64,000 nt of DNA from Bacillota bacterium (GCA_023475165.1 JAMCWA010000088.1:66298-130297); one strand, 5' to 3'. Counted from the first letter of the stretch, positions 1 to 8,283 are shown. Notes: generated from the letters alone by a model not told the origin. Made by a program: numbers and translations.

Positions 1-2215
1 CCAGGGTCTGCTTGGCCGCCTGCAGGAGATCATTGGCATACTTATAGTTATGGATACCCTTGCTCTTGTCGTTGGTCACGAAGCTCCAGTTGGTATAGGC
101 TTCGTCATATTTCTTGACCAGGTCGGCTTTGGCCGGATTGCTTCGAACGACGTCGATCTGGGCCTTGAGGTTGTCGAGCAGAGCCTTTACCGTCCCCAGG
201 GATTTCTCGACAGTCGCCTGGTAGGCCTTGAGGTCGTCCTTAGACATCCGGGTGTGGCACTGCTGGCAGGCATTCACCGTCACCGGGCCGTGCTTGGTTT
301 GCAGGGTTTCGTCCACCATGGGCTTGAACTCGTGATTGACGTGGGTGACGCCCTCGGTGTCCAACCCCTTCATGTGGCAGTCGGCACAGGTGACGACCTT
401 GGCGTGGGGGGTGTCAGGTGCGCCGTAGCCACCCACTCCCAGGAACATCTCCTTTTGCGGATGGTGCACGTCCTTCCCGGCGGCCAGTTTGGCGCCCGCC
501 GCCAAGTTTGCGGTGTGGCACTGAACACAGGTGTCCAGCGGGTTTTTCCGCAACTGGGCCTCTTCCTTCAGGTTATGCGGGTCGTGACAGACCACGCAGG
601 TGATCCCCATGCGGTCATCCTTCAGAGCGCCCGTCTTAAAGTCGGTCAATTTGGGCACCGGCTGGCCTTTGGCCTTGGCCAGGAAAGCGGTGGCCGAATG
701 GCAGGTGATGCAGAAATCCTTGTAGCCAGGGTTCTTTTCCAACTGTTCGGCAAAGAAGGTGGCATGGCCCATGGACTCCAGTTCCTTGGCCTGACCGCCG
801 TGGCAGGAGGAGCAGACCTGGTCAGAAACCGCCACACTGATCTTTGCCTTATCGCCTCCACCAGCGACGTGCTGGGCTCCGGGACCGTGGCAGGACTCGC
901 AGCTGATACCGAAATCGACGAAGGTCAGGTTAGACTTGTCGTAACCGGTGCTGTGGCATCTGGCACAGGCTGCCAGCCAGCTGGTGCCGCCCTTGTAGTC
1001 CACCCACTGGCGGGACTTCATGTCCCAGTAGGCATTGAGATACTTGAACTCCTTGGACAAGAACCGCTGGTTGGTCAGGCCTCCGACCACGAGGGCGGCA
1101 TCTTCCGCCTTAAAGACCTTATTGGTCGCGAAGTTAGCAAAAGTGGCCCCTGGTTTGCTAACGGGCTGGACCATGCGACTGTGCATAGTCCCCGACCAGT
1201 TCTGGTGTTGCTCTCCGTGGCAGGTCTGGCAGGTATTGGGACCCAGGGCGTAATTCTTAAGGTTCTTGTAAGCGGTAGAACGGTCCAAGAGCTGATTGGC
1301 TTGGTTGAGCAGCAGGGCAGTCTCTCCTCGGGTAAGCGTCCGCCCGGGCTGCAGCTGACCTTGCGCGGGCAAGAGCCCTTTCTTGACGGCCAAGGCCACG
1401 TAAGGCCGCCGGTAGTCGCTAATGGCACCCTGATCGGTCAGACCAATGAGCGCGGCGGTGACCTCTTCGGCCTTGAGGGCTTTGGCCTCTTCCGCCCACC
1501 CCAGAGCCTTTACCAGTATTTCCGCGGCGGCCTCCTTTTCCAGTTCACCGTCTGGCTGGAAGGTCCGGTCACCAAAGCCCTGGATGAGGCCAGCCCGGTA
1601 AGCACCTTCCACATAGGGGTAGAAGAAGCTGGATGCCGGGTCACTTGGGCTAACGTCGCTGAAGGTAGCCAGGTAGGGTGAAACGCCCGGTAACTTCAAG
1701 GCGCGCATGGCCATGGTGACGAATTCGGCCCGGGTGATGCAGGCGTTCGGGAAAAAGCGACCGTCGCTGGTCCCCTTGACAATCCCGGCTTCATAGAGGG
1801 CATTGACAGCTTCCCTGGCCGCATGGCCCCTGGTGTCGGAGAAAATGGCCTTTTCCTCCGCTGGGGGCGGTGTTGACTGCGGGACAGGGGTCTTGGCAAC
1901 GGCCGGTTTGTCTCCGGGGTCACCGGGGAAGGTCAGGGCCTTGATCTCTTCAAGGTTGCTGACGCCGTCACCGTCCGAATCCTTGCTTTCGACGGCCTGA
2001 AAGTCGTGTTGGACAGCCCCGAAGTCCCTACCGTAGGCGTTGAGGGAGAAATCGCTCGCATGGCAAAGGGTACAGGAGGCCAGTTTGCTCCCTTTGGCCC
2101 CAGGATACTTCTCCTCAAAGCTAGAGACATAACTCCCCTTGGCCAGGGTGACAGAGGACAGGACAAGGAGTAAGACCAGGCCCAGGACCAAAAGAGTTAG
2201 CGTAAGACGCCTCAA
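1..2215 (-). CDS. SLH-domain multiheme c-type cytochrome (C-terminus cut by window edge)
   Basis: Translating the minus strand from a TTG at 2215 (SD AGGAGGGG 5 nt upstream) gives an open frame to the window edge (738 residues, no stop). It starts with a signal peptide (RRLTLTLLVLGLVLLLVL). There are ten CxxCH heme sites: CTLCH at residue 48, then CQTCH 329, CARCH 417, CESCH 439, CSSCH 468, CITCH 502, CVVCH 540, CVQCH 563, CADCH 610 and CQQCH 650. A Ca-binding-like DSDGDGVSNLEE segment lies near residue 80, and about 190 residues (119-309) are SLH repeats (ITRAEFVTMAMRALKLPG, LTRGETALLLNQANQLL). The last residues (KGIHNYKYANDLL) resemble the heme-helix tail of NrfA-like multiheme cytochromes. 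Known family role: extracytoplasmic electron transfer; the SLH part should hold it to the cell wall. The opposite-strand open frame over the same bases is a shadow. The true C-terminus is unseen. Confidence 0.9.
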   Translation of the reverse strand, partial: MRRLTLTLLVLGLVLLLVLSSVTLAKGSYVSSFEEKYPGAKGSKLASCTLCHASDFSLNAYGRDFGAVQHDFQAVESKDSDGDGVSNLEEIKALTFPGDPGDKPAVAKTPVPQSTPPPAEEKAIFSDTRGHAAREAVNALYEAGIVKGTSDGRFFPNACITRAEFVTMAMRALKLPGVSPYLATFSDVSPSDPASSFFYPYVEGAYRAGLIQGFGDRTFQPDGELEKEAAAEILVKALGWAEEAKALKAEEVTAALIGLTDQGAISDYRRPYVALAVKKGLLPAQGQLQPGRTLTRGETALLLNQANQLLDRSTAYKNLKNYALGPNTCQTCHGEQHQNWSGTMHSRMVQPVSKPGATFANFATNKVFKAEDAALVVGGLTNQRFLSKEFKYLNAYWDMKSRQWVDYKGGTSWLAACARCHSTGYDKSNLTFVDFGISCESCHGPGAQHVAGGGDKAKISVAVSDQVCSSCHGGQAKELESMGHATFFAEQLEKNPGYKDFCITCHSATAFLAKAKGQPVPKLTDFKTGALKDDRMGITCVVCHDPHNLKEEAQLRKNPLDTCVQCHTANLAAGAKLAAGKDVHHPQKEMFLGVGGYGAPDTPHAKVVTCADCHMKGLDTEGVTHVNHEFKPMVDETLQTKHGPVTVNACQQCHTRMSKDDLKAYQATVEKSLGTVKALLDNLKAQIDVVRSNPAKADLVKKYDEAYTNWSFVTNDKSKGIHNYKYANDLLQAAKQTL

Positions 2216-2335
2216 CGGAACCCCTCCTTTCGGCAATGGTTCGAAATGGGTCTCTTGGTCCGCAATAACCCGCAACACTGGCTACGGCTAGCCTGTCATG
2301 GACCACCTCCTCCCTGCGATCAGGAAAGAGAGCCT

Positions 2336-2367
2336 CGGCAGATGGGGTTTTTGGCGGTCTCCTGGGA
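2336..2367 (+). repeat. Family A palindromic repeat, single end
   Basis: The run GCAGATGGGGTTTTTGGCGG followed by TCTCCTGGGA matches the right end of the family A element seen complete at 8161-8283. Only this end is present. Confidence 0.6.
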
Positions 2368-2606
2368 CTTGGCGGATTCCCGGGTCGTCCTGGTTGTGGC
2401 CATAACTTTGGGAACGATGGAGGGCTCAAAAGGGGCCTTGGGCGAAGCTAGTGATGAAAAACACAATAACAGCCAACACACAAGTAATACGTATCGTTAA
2501 GCAAGACGTCCGATTTGCGGAAGGCCAAGGGCCTTCCAGGCCTCAGCAACTCTAACGCCCGTCCCCCGAAAACGCGGAGTAATTGTGAAATGCGGCTCTA
2601 GTCTTT

Positions 2607-2635
2607 AGAGTAGAATTGTTTTCCTCTATTGTCAA
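2607..2635 (-). promoter_or_regulatory. Putative sigma-A promoter of the SLH cytochrome
   Basis: On the minus strand a perfect -35 TTGACA (2630-2635) is followed after 17 nt by TACTCT (2607-2612), a weak -10. A short inverted repeat, CTCTA/TAGAG, overlaps the -10. Confidence 0.5.
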
Positions 2636-2740
2636 GAGGTTTATATAAAAATAGTTGTTCTTGAACTAAGGCTATATTCTGTGAACTTACGCGAAATCCT
2701 CTTGATAGCAGTCTTTCACCTCGGGCGAAGGGACCGGTCC

Positions 2741-3637
2741 TTAAAACTTCACTCCATAAGCCTTCAGCACCCACTTGGGCATCTCCATGCGTACCGTTTT
2801 CAGGGGATCAACCACCTGGCTGATCTGAAGATTCCCGGTGATGGATAAGAGCATCGCGACCTCATTGGGCGGGAGGGGAATCCTCCTCTTGATGAAAGCA
2901 AACATCTGCTGCAGGGCCGACTGGGAGGCTTCATCCAGGTCGGGGGCGGAGGCGATGGTATACCAGGCCTCGGCTGTCTCCAGAACCGGCCCGGGCTCGG
3001 CCTTGGCCTTGATCAGATCGACCTTGACGGTGACTTGTCCCGGGATTTCCACCCCACAGATGACCACCTCGCCGTCGCCCATCACCGCATGCAGATCACC
3101 GAGAGCCAAGAGCGCCCCAGGCGCAAAGACCGGCAGGTAGAGCCGGGCACCCTTGCCAATGAACCGGGTATCCATGTTCCCGCCGTGGGGTCCGGGGGTT
3201 CCACAAGGTACGGCTTGGCCGGCGGGAGCGGTGCCGATGACTCCGATCATGGGTCGGATGGGGATTTCGAGCTCACTATTGAAGATGACCTTCCCATTCA
3301 CAATAGGGACGATCTTGGTCTCCGAGTGGGTGAGCTGTTCGCTTAAGGCGCCCAGGCCTGGGACGGCAATCATGGAGCCCTGTCCGGCAACCTCGATATC
3401 CAGGATTTCTACGGCCAGGGTATCTCCCGGCTCGGCACCATTGACGGCGACAGGCCCGGTGGCCGGGTTGATGGTGGCCCAGCCCACGCTGGCGAAAAGG
3501 TCCGTTTCCTTTTGGATTTGGTTGCTGAAACAGTCTTTGGTCAGGAAGACCAGGGTTTCCCCCGGATCGGCTGTGGCCGCGGGCGGGTTTTCCCGGCTCA
3601 GGGCATAAACGACCTGGTTGGCTTCGATCCTTTTCAA
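2741..3637 (-). CDS. Acetamidase/formamidase family protein
   Basis: A 298-residue protein of the FmdA/AmdA family, metal-dependent amidases that release ammonia from formamide, acetamide or related short amides in the cytoplasm. Family signatures are visible: the N-terminal GDTLAVEILDIEVAGQG strand region, MIGVIGTAP, the GPHGGNMDTRFIGKGARLYLPV block and GDLHAVMGDGEV. The length is normal for the short bacterial form. The start is TTG at 3637, supported by SD GGAGGTG 6 nt upstream. It lies alone on the minus strand, and a repeat module (3643-3681) directly adjoins its ribosome binding site. The substrate cannot be read from the sequence. Confidence 0.9.
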   Translation of the reverse strand: MKRIEANQVVYALSRENPPAATADPGETLVFLTKDCFSNQIQKETDLFASVGWATINPATGPVAVNGAEPGDTLAVEILDIEVAGQGSMIAVPGLGALSEQLTHSETKIVPIVNGKVIFNSELEIPIRPMIGVIGTAPAGQAVPCGTPGPHGGNMDTRFIGKGARLYLPVFAPGALLALGDLHAVMGDGEVVICGVEIPGQVTVKVDLIKAKAEPGPVLETAEAWYTIASAPDLDEASQSALQQMFAFIKRRIPLPPNEVAMLLSITGNLQISQVVDPLKTVRMEMPKWVLKAYGVKF

Positions 3638-3642
3638 GGCTC

Positions 3643-3681
3643 ACACCTCCGCAAAAACGTAGTTCGTCAGCACTCTCCTAG
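3643..3681 (-). repeat. Family A flanking module (M1), copy next to amidase RBS
   Basis: On the minus strand CCTAGGAGAGTGCTGACGAA then CTACG is nearly identical to the copies at 48187 and 8103. It ends a few bases before the SD of the amidase gene. Confidence 0.55.
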
Positions 3682-3896
3682 GGATTCTTCGCCCGGCGGT
3701 AAAACCCTTCTCGGTGAAAAAATAGGTCCGACCACCGGGCCTTTTGGGACGCCGACGCCAGGGTCGATTCCCCATTGATGCTCCAGGGATTGGAGTGGCC
3801 GACTTGAGTACGCTGCACCACGAGAATATCCCGCCAGACCTCTACCCCATTAGCAGGAAATGGCGTAATACACAGGCAGAAAGGATTACGGTGGAA

Positions 3897-4505
3897 CTAT
3901 CTTAATGTAATCTCGATGGCCAGTTGGAGGGCCCTGACTACCAGATCCAGGCTCATGCTGGGTTGTCCCGGTTTTTTGGCGGCCTGCTCCGGCAGGAGGG
4001 GGATATGGATAAAACCGGCCGGCAGCGAAAGCCCCTCTTTGGCCAGGTAATGCATGAGACCGTAGAAGAGGTGGTTGCAGACGTAGGTGCCCGCAGAGTT
4101 GGAGACGGCCGCGGGAATGCCAGATTCCTGAAGTGCTCTCACAATAGCTTTGATGGGCAAGGTCGACCAATAAGCCACTGGTCCTTTGGGGTCAATGGGT
4201 TGATCCTCCGGGCGGTTCCCGGCGTTATCGGCCATCCGGGCATCGTTGACGTTGATGGCCACCCGCTCCAGGCTGATGTGGGCCCGTCCGCCAGCCTGAC
4301 CAACGGAGATCACTGCATCGGGTTTTTCTTCTTCGATGGCCGCCGCTAGAGTGGCAATGGCCTCGCCAAAGACCACTGGAATCGCCCGGGTCACCACCAG
4401 GGCCTCACCCTGGGTCCAGCCGGTCAGCTTCCTGCTGGCCTCCAGGGCCGGGTTAACATCGTCGCCGCCAAAGGGCTCAAAACCGGTGAGGAGGACTTTC
4501 TTCAA
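3897..4505 (-). CDS. pcp: Pyroglutamyl-peptidase I (pyrrolidone-carboxylate peptidase)
   Basis: A 202-residue cytoplasmic cysteine peptidase (family C15) that removes N-terminal pyroglutamate from peptides. The N-terminal VLLTGFEPFGGDDVNP motif and the triad regions are present: Glu80 in HISLERVAIN, Cys143 in SNSAGTYVCNHLFY and His167 in GFIHIPLLP. The length matches the family. The start is TTG at 4505 with GGAGAG upstream. It lies between the Hsp20 terminator and the amidase and is probably transcribed on its own. Confidence 0.96.
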   Translation of the reverse strand: MKKVLLTGFEPFGGDDVNPALEASRKLTGWTQGEALVVTRAIPVVFGEAIATLAAAIEEEKPDAVISVGQAGGRAHISLERVAINVNDARMADNAGNRPEDQPIDPKGPVAYWSTLPIKAIVRALQESGIPAAVSNSAGTYVCNHLFYGLMHYLAKEGLSLPAGFIHIPLLPEQAAKKPGQPSMSLDLVVRALQLAIEITLR

Positions 4506-4576
4506 AGTGGATCTCTCCTTTCGTTAGCCACCAAAGGATTCTTCGTGGCCAAAAAAAATCCTCCTTTCACCCGGGA

Positions 4577-4615
4577 GTAAAAAAGGAATAAGGCCCCCGC
4601 CGCTGGCGAGGGCCT
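4577..4615 (-). terminator. Rho-independent terminator of hsp20
   Basis: Read on the minus strand, AGGCCCTCGCC and GGCGGGGGCCT form an 11-bp stem with one mismatch and a 3-nt loop. It is followed by TTATTCCTTTTTT. It lies about 90 bases beyond the hsp20 stop codon. Confidence 0.85.
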
Positions 4616-4617
4616 AA

Positions 4618-4650
4618 GAGACCGCTTGAAAAAACCCATCTGCTGTGTCG
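4618..4650 (-). repeat. Family A palindromic repeat, single end
   Basis: The + strand reads GAGACCGCTTGAAAAAACCC then ATCTGCTG, the family A terminus. It sits between the hsp20 stop and its terminator hairpin. Confidence 0.6.
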
Positions 4651-4701
4651 CTAGCTGCAGGAGTGGAAAAGAAGTGGGAGATTAGAAGCCGGGAGTGTTC
4701 T

Positions 4702-5142
4702 TTACCCCTCGATGGGTACCCGCCGGGTCTTGGCTCCTTCGGCTTTGGGTAGACGGACCTCCAGGAGGCCGTTCTTGTAGCTGGCCTTGACCTCTTCGGC
4801 CTTTACCGGCACGTTGACATTGAAAGCCCGGTAGAAGGAGCCGTAACTGGATTCGACGAGCAGGTAGTTGGTATCCTTATCCTCTTTTTCTTGCTGGCGC
4901 TGCCCGCGGAGGATCAGTTGGTCGCTGGTGGCCAGGATCTCGATTTCGTCGGTCTTCAGCCCTGGCAGCTCGGCCCGGAAGATGAGCTCCTTTTCCGTTT
5001 CGGCGACGTTCACCGGGAAGGAAAAGAACGCCTCCGACTCGCTGTTAGGCCAGGCCAGGGGACCAAAGGTACGGTTGAACAAGCGATCGAAGAGGTTTAC
5101 CACGGACGGACCAGAGAAGGGTTCCCATTTCATCAGAGTCAT
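4702..5142 (-). CDS. Small heat shock protein, Hsp20/alpha-crystallin family
   Basis: A 146-residue ATP-independent holdase chaperone. The alpha-crystallin domain covers about residues 42-146: FPVNVAETEKELIFRAELPG, the GLLEVRLPK segment carrying the conserved G-x-L pattern, and a C-terminal R-R-V-P-I tail like the I-x-I anchor. The chosen start is ATG at 5142 because AAGGAGGAG lies 7 nt upstream; the frame stays open further upstream but has no homology there. A strong terminator follows, so it is probably a single-gene unit. No CIRCE element was seen. Confidence 0.95.
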   Translation of the reverse strand: MTLMKWEPFSGPSVVNLFDRLFNRTFGPLAWPNSESEAFFSFPVNVAETEKELIFRAELPGLKTDEIEILATSDQLILRGQRQQEKEDKDTNYLLVESSYGSFYRAFNVNVPVKAEEVKASYKNGLLEVRLPKAEGAKTRRVPIEG

Positions 5143-5353
5143 TTTTCGCTCCTCCTTTTTGTTGGAAGACCGCTGGTCGCTCAACCAAACCATCGGGAGG
5201 CGACTGTTTTCCTGAATACCTGGGGTTAGGTTGGCAGGAGCGCAGTCCACCTCTCTCCGGTCGCAGGTCGGGGAGGGAGACTCACCTTTGGGGTTTCGCC
5301 AGGCCCGAGCTGGTTGGCGTCCTGGTTCGGCCTCTCCTTTTGTTTCTACCAAG

Positions 5354-5383
5354 AATATAAAACGGGGGTGCACCGGGGCACAA
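5354..5383 (-). promoter_or_regulatory. Putative hsp20 promoter
   Basis: On the minus strand -35 TTGTGC (5378-5383), an 18-nt spacer and -10 TATATT (5354-5359). Confidence 0.4.
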
Positions 5384-5589
5384 GCCCGATCTGACTTTGA
5401 CTATCTTTGACCTTAGCTATTGGAGGGCAAGGACTGGATTCATCCGGCGCACTCGCATTTTCTCACCATCTTTCGGCCTCTTTTGGGCTCTGTCGTCATG
5501 AGCGATTATTGAGGTCGCCTCAAGAGAAGGAGGGGCTTCTCAGATGCCGTTGGGGTCCCGGACGAGGGCGCGTCGCTCAGCTGATTTCC

Positions 5590-5613
5590 TTTTCTGTGAG
5601 GCAGTGCTATAAT
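5590..5613 (+). promoter_or_regulatory. Putative extended -10 promoter of tex
   Basis: TGCTATAAT gives a perfect -10 (5608-5613) with the TG extension; the -35 is poor. The predicted leader to the tex start is about 100 nt. Confidence 0.5.
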
Positions 5614-5722
5614 TGGGTGACAGGCTTATCCTCTCGCCGGAGTTCTTGAGAACCGTCGGAAAGAGCAAAGGAGGAAGAGTAAGCCGGCTGTCTTTGACAC
5701 TCGCCTACAAGGGGGTCCGCGG

Positions 5723-7909
5723 TTGGATTTTCAAATGGAAGATGGCCTCATCAGCGCGATCGCCCGGGAATTGAACTTGAGGGAAACCCAGGTGGCCCGG
5801 ACGGCCGAGCTCCTGGACCAGGAAAACACCATCCCCTTCATCGCCCGCTATCGCAAGGAGATGACGGGGGAGTTGGACGAAACCGTTCTCAGGCAGATCC
5901 AGGAACGGCTCACTTATCTCCGCAACTTGCGGCAACGCCAAGCCGAGGTCATCCGCCTGATCGGGGAATTGGGCAAACTCAGCGCGGAACTGGAGAACAA
6001 AATTCGGAGGGCCGTCACCTTACAGGAAGTGGAGGACCTCTACCGGCCTTACCGCCCCAAGCGGAGGACCCGGGCCACCATTGCTCGGGAGCGGGGTCTG
6101 GAGCCCTTGGCCCGGTTGCTCTGGGCTCAGGAAATAATCGTGGGAGACCTCCTGGAGTTGGCCCGCCCTTACGTCAACCCGGAACTGGGGGTTGATTCTC
6201 CCGAGACGGCCTTGGAGGGAGCCCGAGATATTGTGGCGGAAGAGATCTCCGACAATGCCGAGGTCAGGAAGATCCTGCGGGAGGTCGCCCAGAGCGAGGG
6301 TTCCATCGCAGCTACGGCTTTGAAGCCAGGGGAAAGCTCGCCTTATGAAATCTATTATGATTTCCGGCATCCCCTGAAAACCCTAAAACCCCACCAGGTC
6401 TTGGCCCTGAACCGGGGCGAGAAGGAGGAGTTCCTCAACGTCAAGATTCAGATAGCCGATAACCTGGCCTTAGAGGCTGTCCGGCCGCTAATAATAAAGA
6501 ATTCACAGGCCATTACGGCCCCGCCTCTGGAGGAAGCCCTTGCGGACAGCTATCGCCGCCTGATCATCCCCTCCCTTGAGCGGGAAATCCGCGCAGCCCT
6601 GACCGAGGCGGCAGAAGACCAGGCCATCCGGGTTTTTGCCGCCAATCTTCGCCCGCTGCTGCTGCAGCCGCCGGTGAAAGGCAAGGTGGTAATGGGGATA
6701 GACCCGGCCTACCGGACGGGTTGCAAGGTCGCCGTCATTGATGACACCGGGAAGCTCCTGCAAGTGCTGGTGGTCTATCCGACGCCGCCTCAGGACCGGG
6801 TGGAAGAGGCCAAGGCTGCTCTAAAAGCCCTGATCCAGAAACACCGGGTCGATCTGATCGCCATTGGCAACGGGACGGCTTCCCGGGAGACAGAGACCTT
6901 TGTAGCCGAGATGATCAAGGAATTGCCCCGGCCCGTTCCCTACACCATCGTCAGTGAGGCGGGCGCCTCGGTCTATTCCGCTTCTGAGGTGGCCAGAGAG
7001 GAGTTCCCCGATCTGGAGGCGTCGGAGCGCAGTGCTGCCTCCATTGCCCGCCGTCTGCAGGACCCCCTGTCCGAATTGGTCAAGATTGATCCTAAGTCCC
7101 TGGGGGTGGGACAGTACCAGCATGATGTGGACCAAAAGAAGCTGGGAGAAAAGCTGGGAGAAGTGGTGGAATCGGCGGTCAACACGGTCGGCGTCGATCT
7201 GAATACGGCCTCGGTTTCCTTACTAAAATACGTTTCTGGGCTACGACCGGCGGTGGCCAGAGCCATTGTGGCCTACCGGGAGGCCAAAGGCCGTTTCTCT
7301 TCCCGCGAAGAGCTGCGGGCGGTCAGCGGACTGGGAGAGAAGACCTTCACCCAGGCAGCTGGGTTTCTGCGTCTCCCAGGAGCCCCCAATCCCCTGGACC
7401 ACACGGCCATCCATCCGGAATCCTATGCCGCTGCCCATCGCCTTCTGGAGAAGGCTGGGGTACCGCTGGAAAAACTAAGCCAGGGGGGCATTTTGAAGCT
7501 TCGCCAGTTCCTGTCCCGCAGCGACCTGGTGAAACTGGCGATGGAGATTGGTGCTGGGATTCCGACTTTGCAGGATATCATCGAGAACCTCGAAAAACCC
7601 GGCCGCGACCCGCGGGAGGACCTGCCGGGGGCCGTCTTCCGGAGCGATGTCTTGAGGATGGAGGACCTGAAGCCCGGGATGATCCTGCGCGGCGTGGTTC
7701 GCAATGCCGTGGATTTCGGTGCTTTTGTGGACATCGGCGTCAAGCAGGACGGTCTGGTACATATCTCGGAACTGAAAGAGGGCTTCGTCCGTCATCCTAC
7801 CGACGTGGTCGCGGTGGGGCAGGCGGTTAACGTCAAGGTGCTTTCCGTGGACCCGGTCCGCAGCCGCATTGCCCTATCCATGCGCGGGGTTAACCAGGCG
7901 GCGCAGTAG
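5723..7909 (+). CDS. tex: Tex-family RNA-binding transcription accessory protein
   Basis: A 728-residue cytoplasmic nucleic-acid-binding protein of the Tex family. The domains appear in family order: N-terminal helical/HTH region (IPFIARYRKEMTGELDE), YqgF/RNase H-like core (VVMGIDPAYRTGCKVAVID, about 320-340), tandem helix-hairpin-helix (DLNTASVSLLKYVSGL, about 495-560) and a C-terminal S1 domain (GVVRNAVDFGAFVDIGVKQD, about 650-720). Length and order match the family closely. The start is TTG at 5723 with GGGGG 7 nt upstream; an in-frame ATG at 5735 is an alternative. Tex proteins affect transcription, but the exact role is not settled. Confidence 0.95.
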   Translation: MDFQMEDGLISAIARELNLRETQVARTAELLDQENTIPFIARYRKEMTGELDETVLRQIQERLTYLRNLRQRQAEVIRLIGELGKLSAELENKIRRAVTLQEVEDLYRPYRPKRRTRATIARERGLEPLARLLWAQEIIVGDLLELARPYVNPELGVDSPETALEGARDIVAEEISDNAEVRKILREVAQSEGSIAATALKPGESSPYEIYYDFRHPLKTLKPHQVLALNRGEKEEFLNVKIQIADNLALEAVRPLIIKNSQAITAPPLEEALADSYRRLIIPSLEREIRAALTEAAEDQAIRVFAANLRPLLLQPPVKGKVVMGIDPAYRTGCKVAVIDDTGKLLQVLVVYPTPPQDRVEEAKAALKALIQKHRVDLIAIGNGTASRETETFVAEMIKELPRPVPYTIVSEAGASVYSASEVAREEFPDLEASERSAASIARRLQDPLSELVKIDPKSLGVGQYQHDVDQKKLGEKLGEVVESAVNTVGVDLNTASVSLLKYVSGLRPAVARAIVAYREAKGRFSSREELRAVSGLGEKTFTQAAGFLRLPGAPNPLDHTAIHPESYAAAHRLLEKAGVPLEKLSQGGILKLRQFLSRSDLVKLAMEIGAGIPTLQDIIENLEKPGRDPREDLPGAVFRSDVLRMEDLKPGMILRGVVRNAVDFGAFVDIGVKQDGLVHISELKEGFVRHPTDVVAVGQAVNVKVLSVDPVRSRIALSMRGVNQAAQ

Positions 7910-7913
7910 CGGG

Positions 7914-8070
7914 TGTTATGTGGCGGGCACAAACCCGCCGGAGGGCGCGTCAGCGCCGCCGGGGGGTCTGGGGGAGGGACTACCCCAGGCATTAGGGGGT
8001 GCTCAGGCACCGCAGGTGCCGCCGAAGGGAGGCGTACCCCCCTAGCGCGGGCGGGCGGGAGCCCGCCTAA
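7914..8070. repeat. GC-rich inverted-repeat block after tex
   Basis: The stretch begins GTGTTATGTGGCGGGC and ends GAGCCCGCCTAACAC, imperfect inverted repeats about 140 bases apart. Between them are further short palindromes and a G/C-rich core. Smaller versions of the outer motif follow family A ends at 43075 and 62515. No coding potential is visible. Confidence 0.4.
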
Positions 8071-8160
8071 CACGCAGATGGGTGTTTTTCAGCGGTCTCC
8101 TAGGAGACAGTTGACGAACTGCGGTTTCAGTGGTCAGCCCAGCCAGGTGATGGTTAGGAC
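8071..8160 (+). repeat. Family A end plus flanking module (M1)
   Basis: CACGCAGATGGGTGTTTTTC then AGCGGTCTCC (8071-8100) is a family A right end. It is followed by the M1 module, GGAGACAGTTGACGAACTGC then GGTTTCAGTGG, running to GGTTAGGAC and straight into the complete element at 8161. Confidence 0.6.
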
Positions 8161-8283
8161 GAGACTGCTCAAAAATGCCCAGATGCTAGGAGCGACAAGG
8201 CTCCGAGGCGAGGCGTACTAAGTGGTACGTTGAGCGAGGAGCCGCCGGAGCGACACCGCAGATGGGTGTTTTTCAGCAGTCTC
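8161..8283 (+). repeat. Family A palindromic element, complete copy
   Basis: A 123-bp element with terminal inverted repeats: left GAGACTGCTCAAAAATGCCC AGATGC, right GCAGATGGGTGTTTTTCAGC AGTCTC. In the centre is a stem GGCTCC...GGAGCC around CGTACTAAGTGGTACG. There is no gene inside. Its right end touches the SD of the methyltransferase at 8299. Similar intergenic palindromes (GAGGCGTACT...AGTACGTTGAGC) occur in other bacteria, from memory, but I cannot check identity here. Confidence 0.75.

Larger units (their letters stand above)
2216..2740. other. Long intergenic leader upstream of the cytochrome
   Basis: 525 bases without a convincing gene. It holds a minus-strand promoter (2607-2635), a perfect 8-bp inverted repeat GGAAGGCC/GGCCTTCC at 2519-2537 and a family A repeat end at 2336-2367. 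The region 2580-2700 is clearly AT-richer than its surroundings. The implied 5' leader of the cytochrome mRNA is close to 390 nt. I could not match it to a known riboswitch. Confidence 0.6.
5143..5722. other. Divergent intergenic region between hsp20 and tex
   Basis: 580 bases carrying opposing promoter candidates for hsp20 and tex and no gene I can support. A doubled CTTTGAC motif (5394-5412) lies upstream of the hsp20 promoter and could be a regulator site. Confidence 0.5.

Noticed and set aside
50-1681. A 543-residue open frame on the + strand
   Set aside because: It is antisense to the heme-rich frame; its many Val/Gly/His residues are what the reverse of CxxCH-rich coding gives. The minus strand has ten CxxCH motifs and SLH repeats.
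5407-5649. An 80-residue + strand frame upstream of tex
   Set aside because: It overlaps the tex promoter, has no SD and shows no domain.
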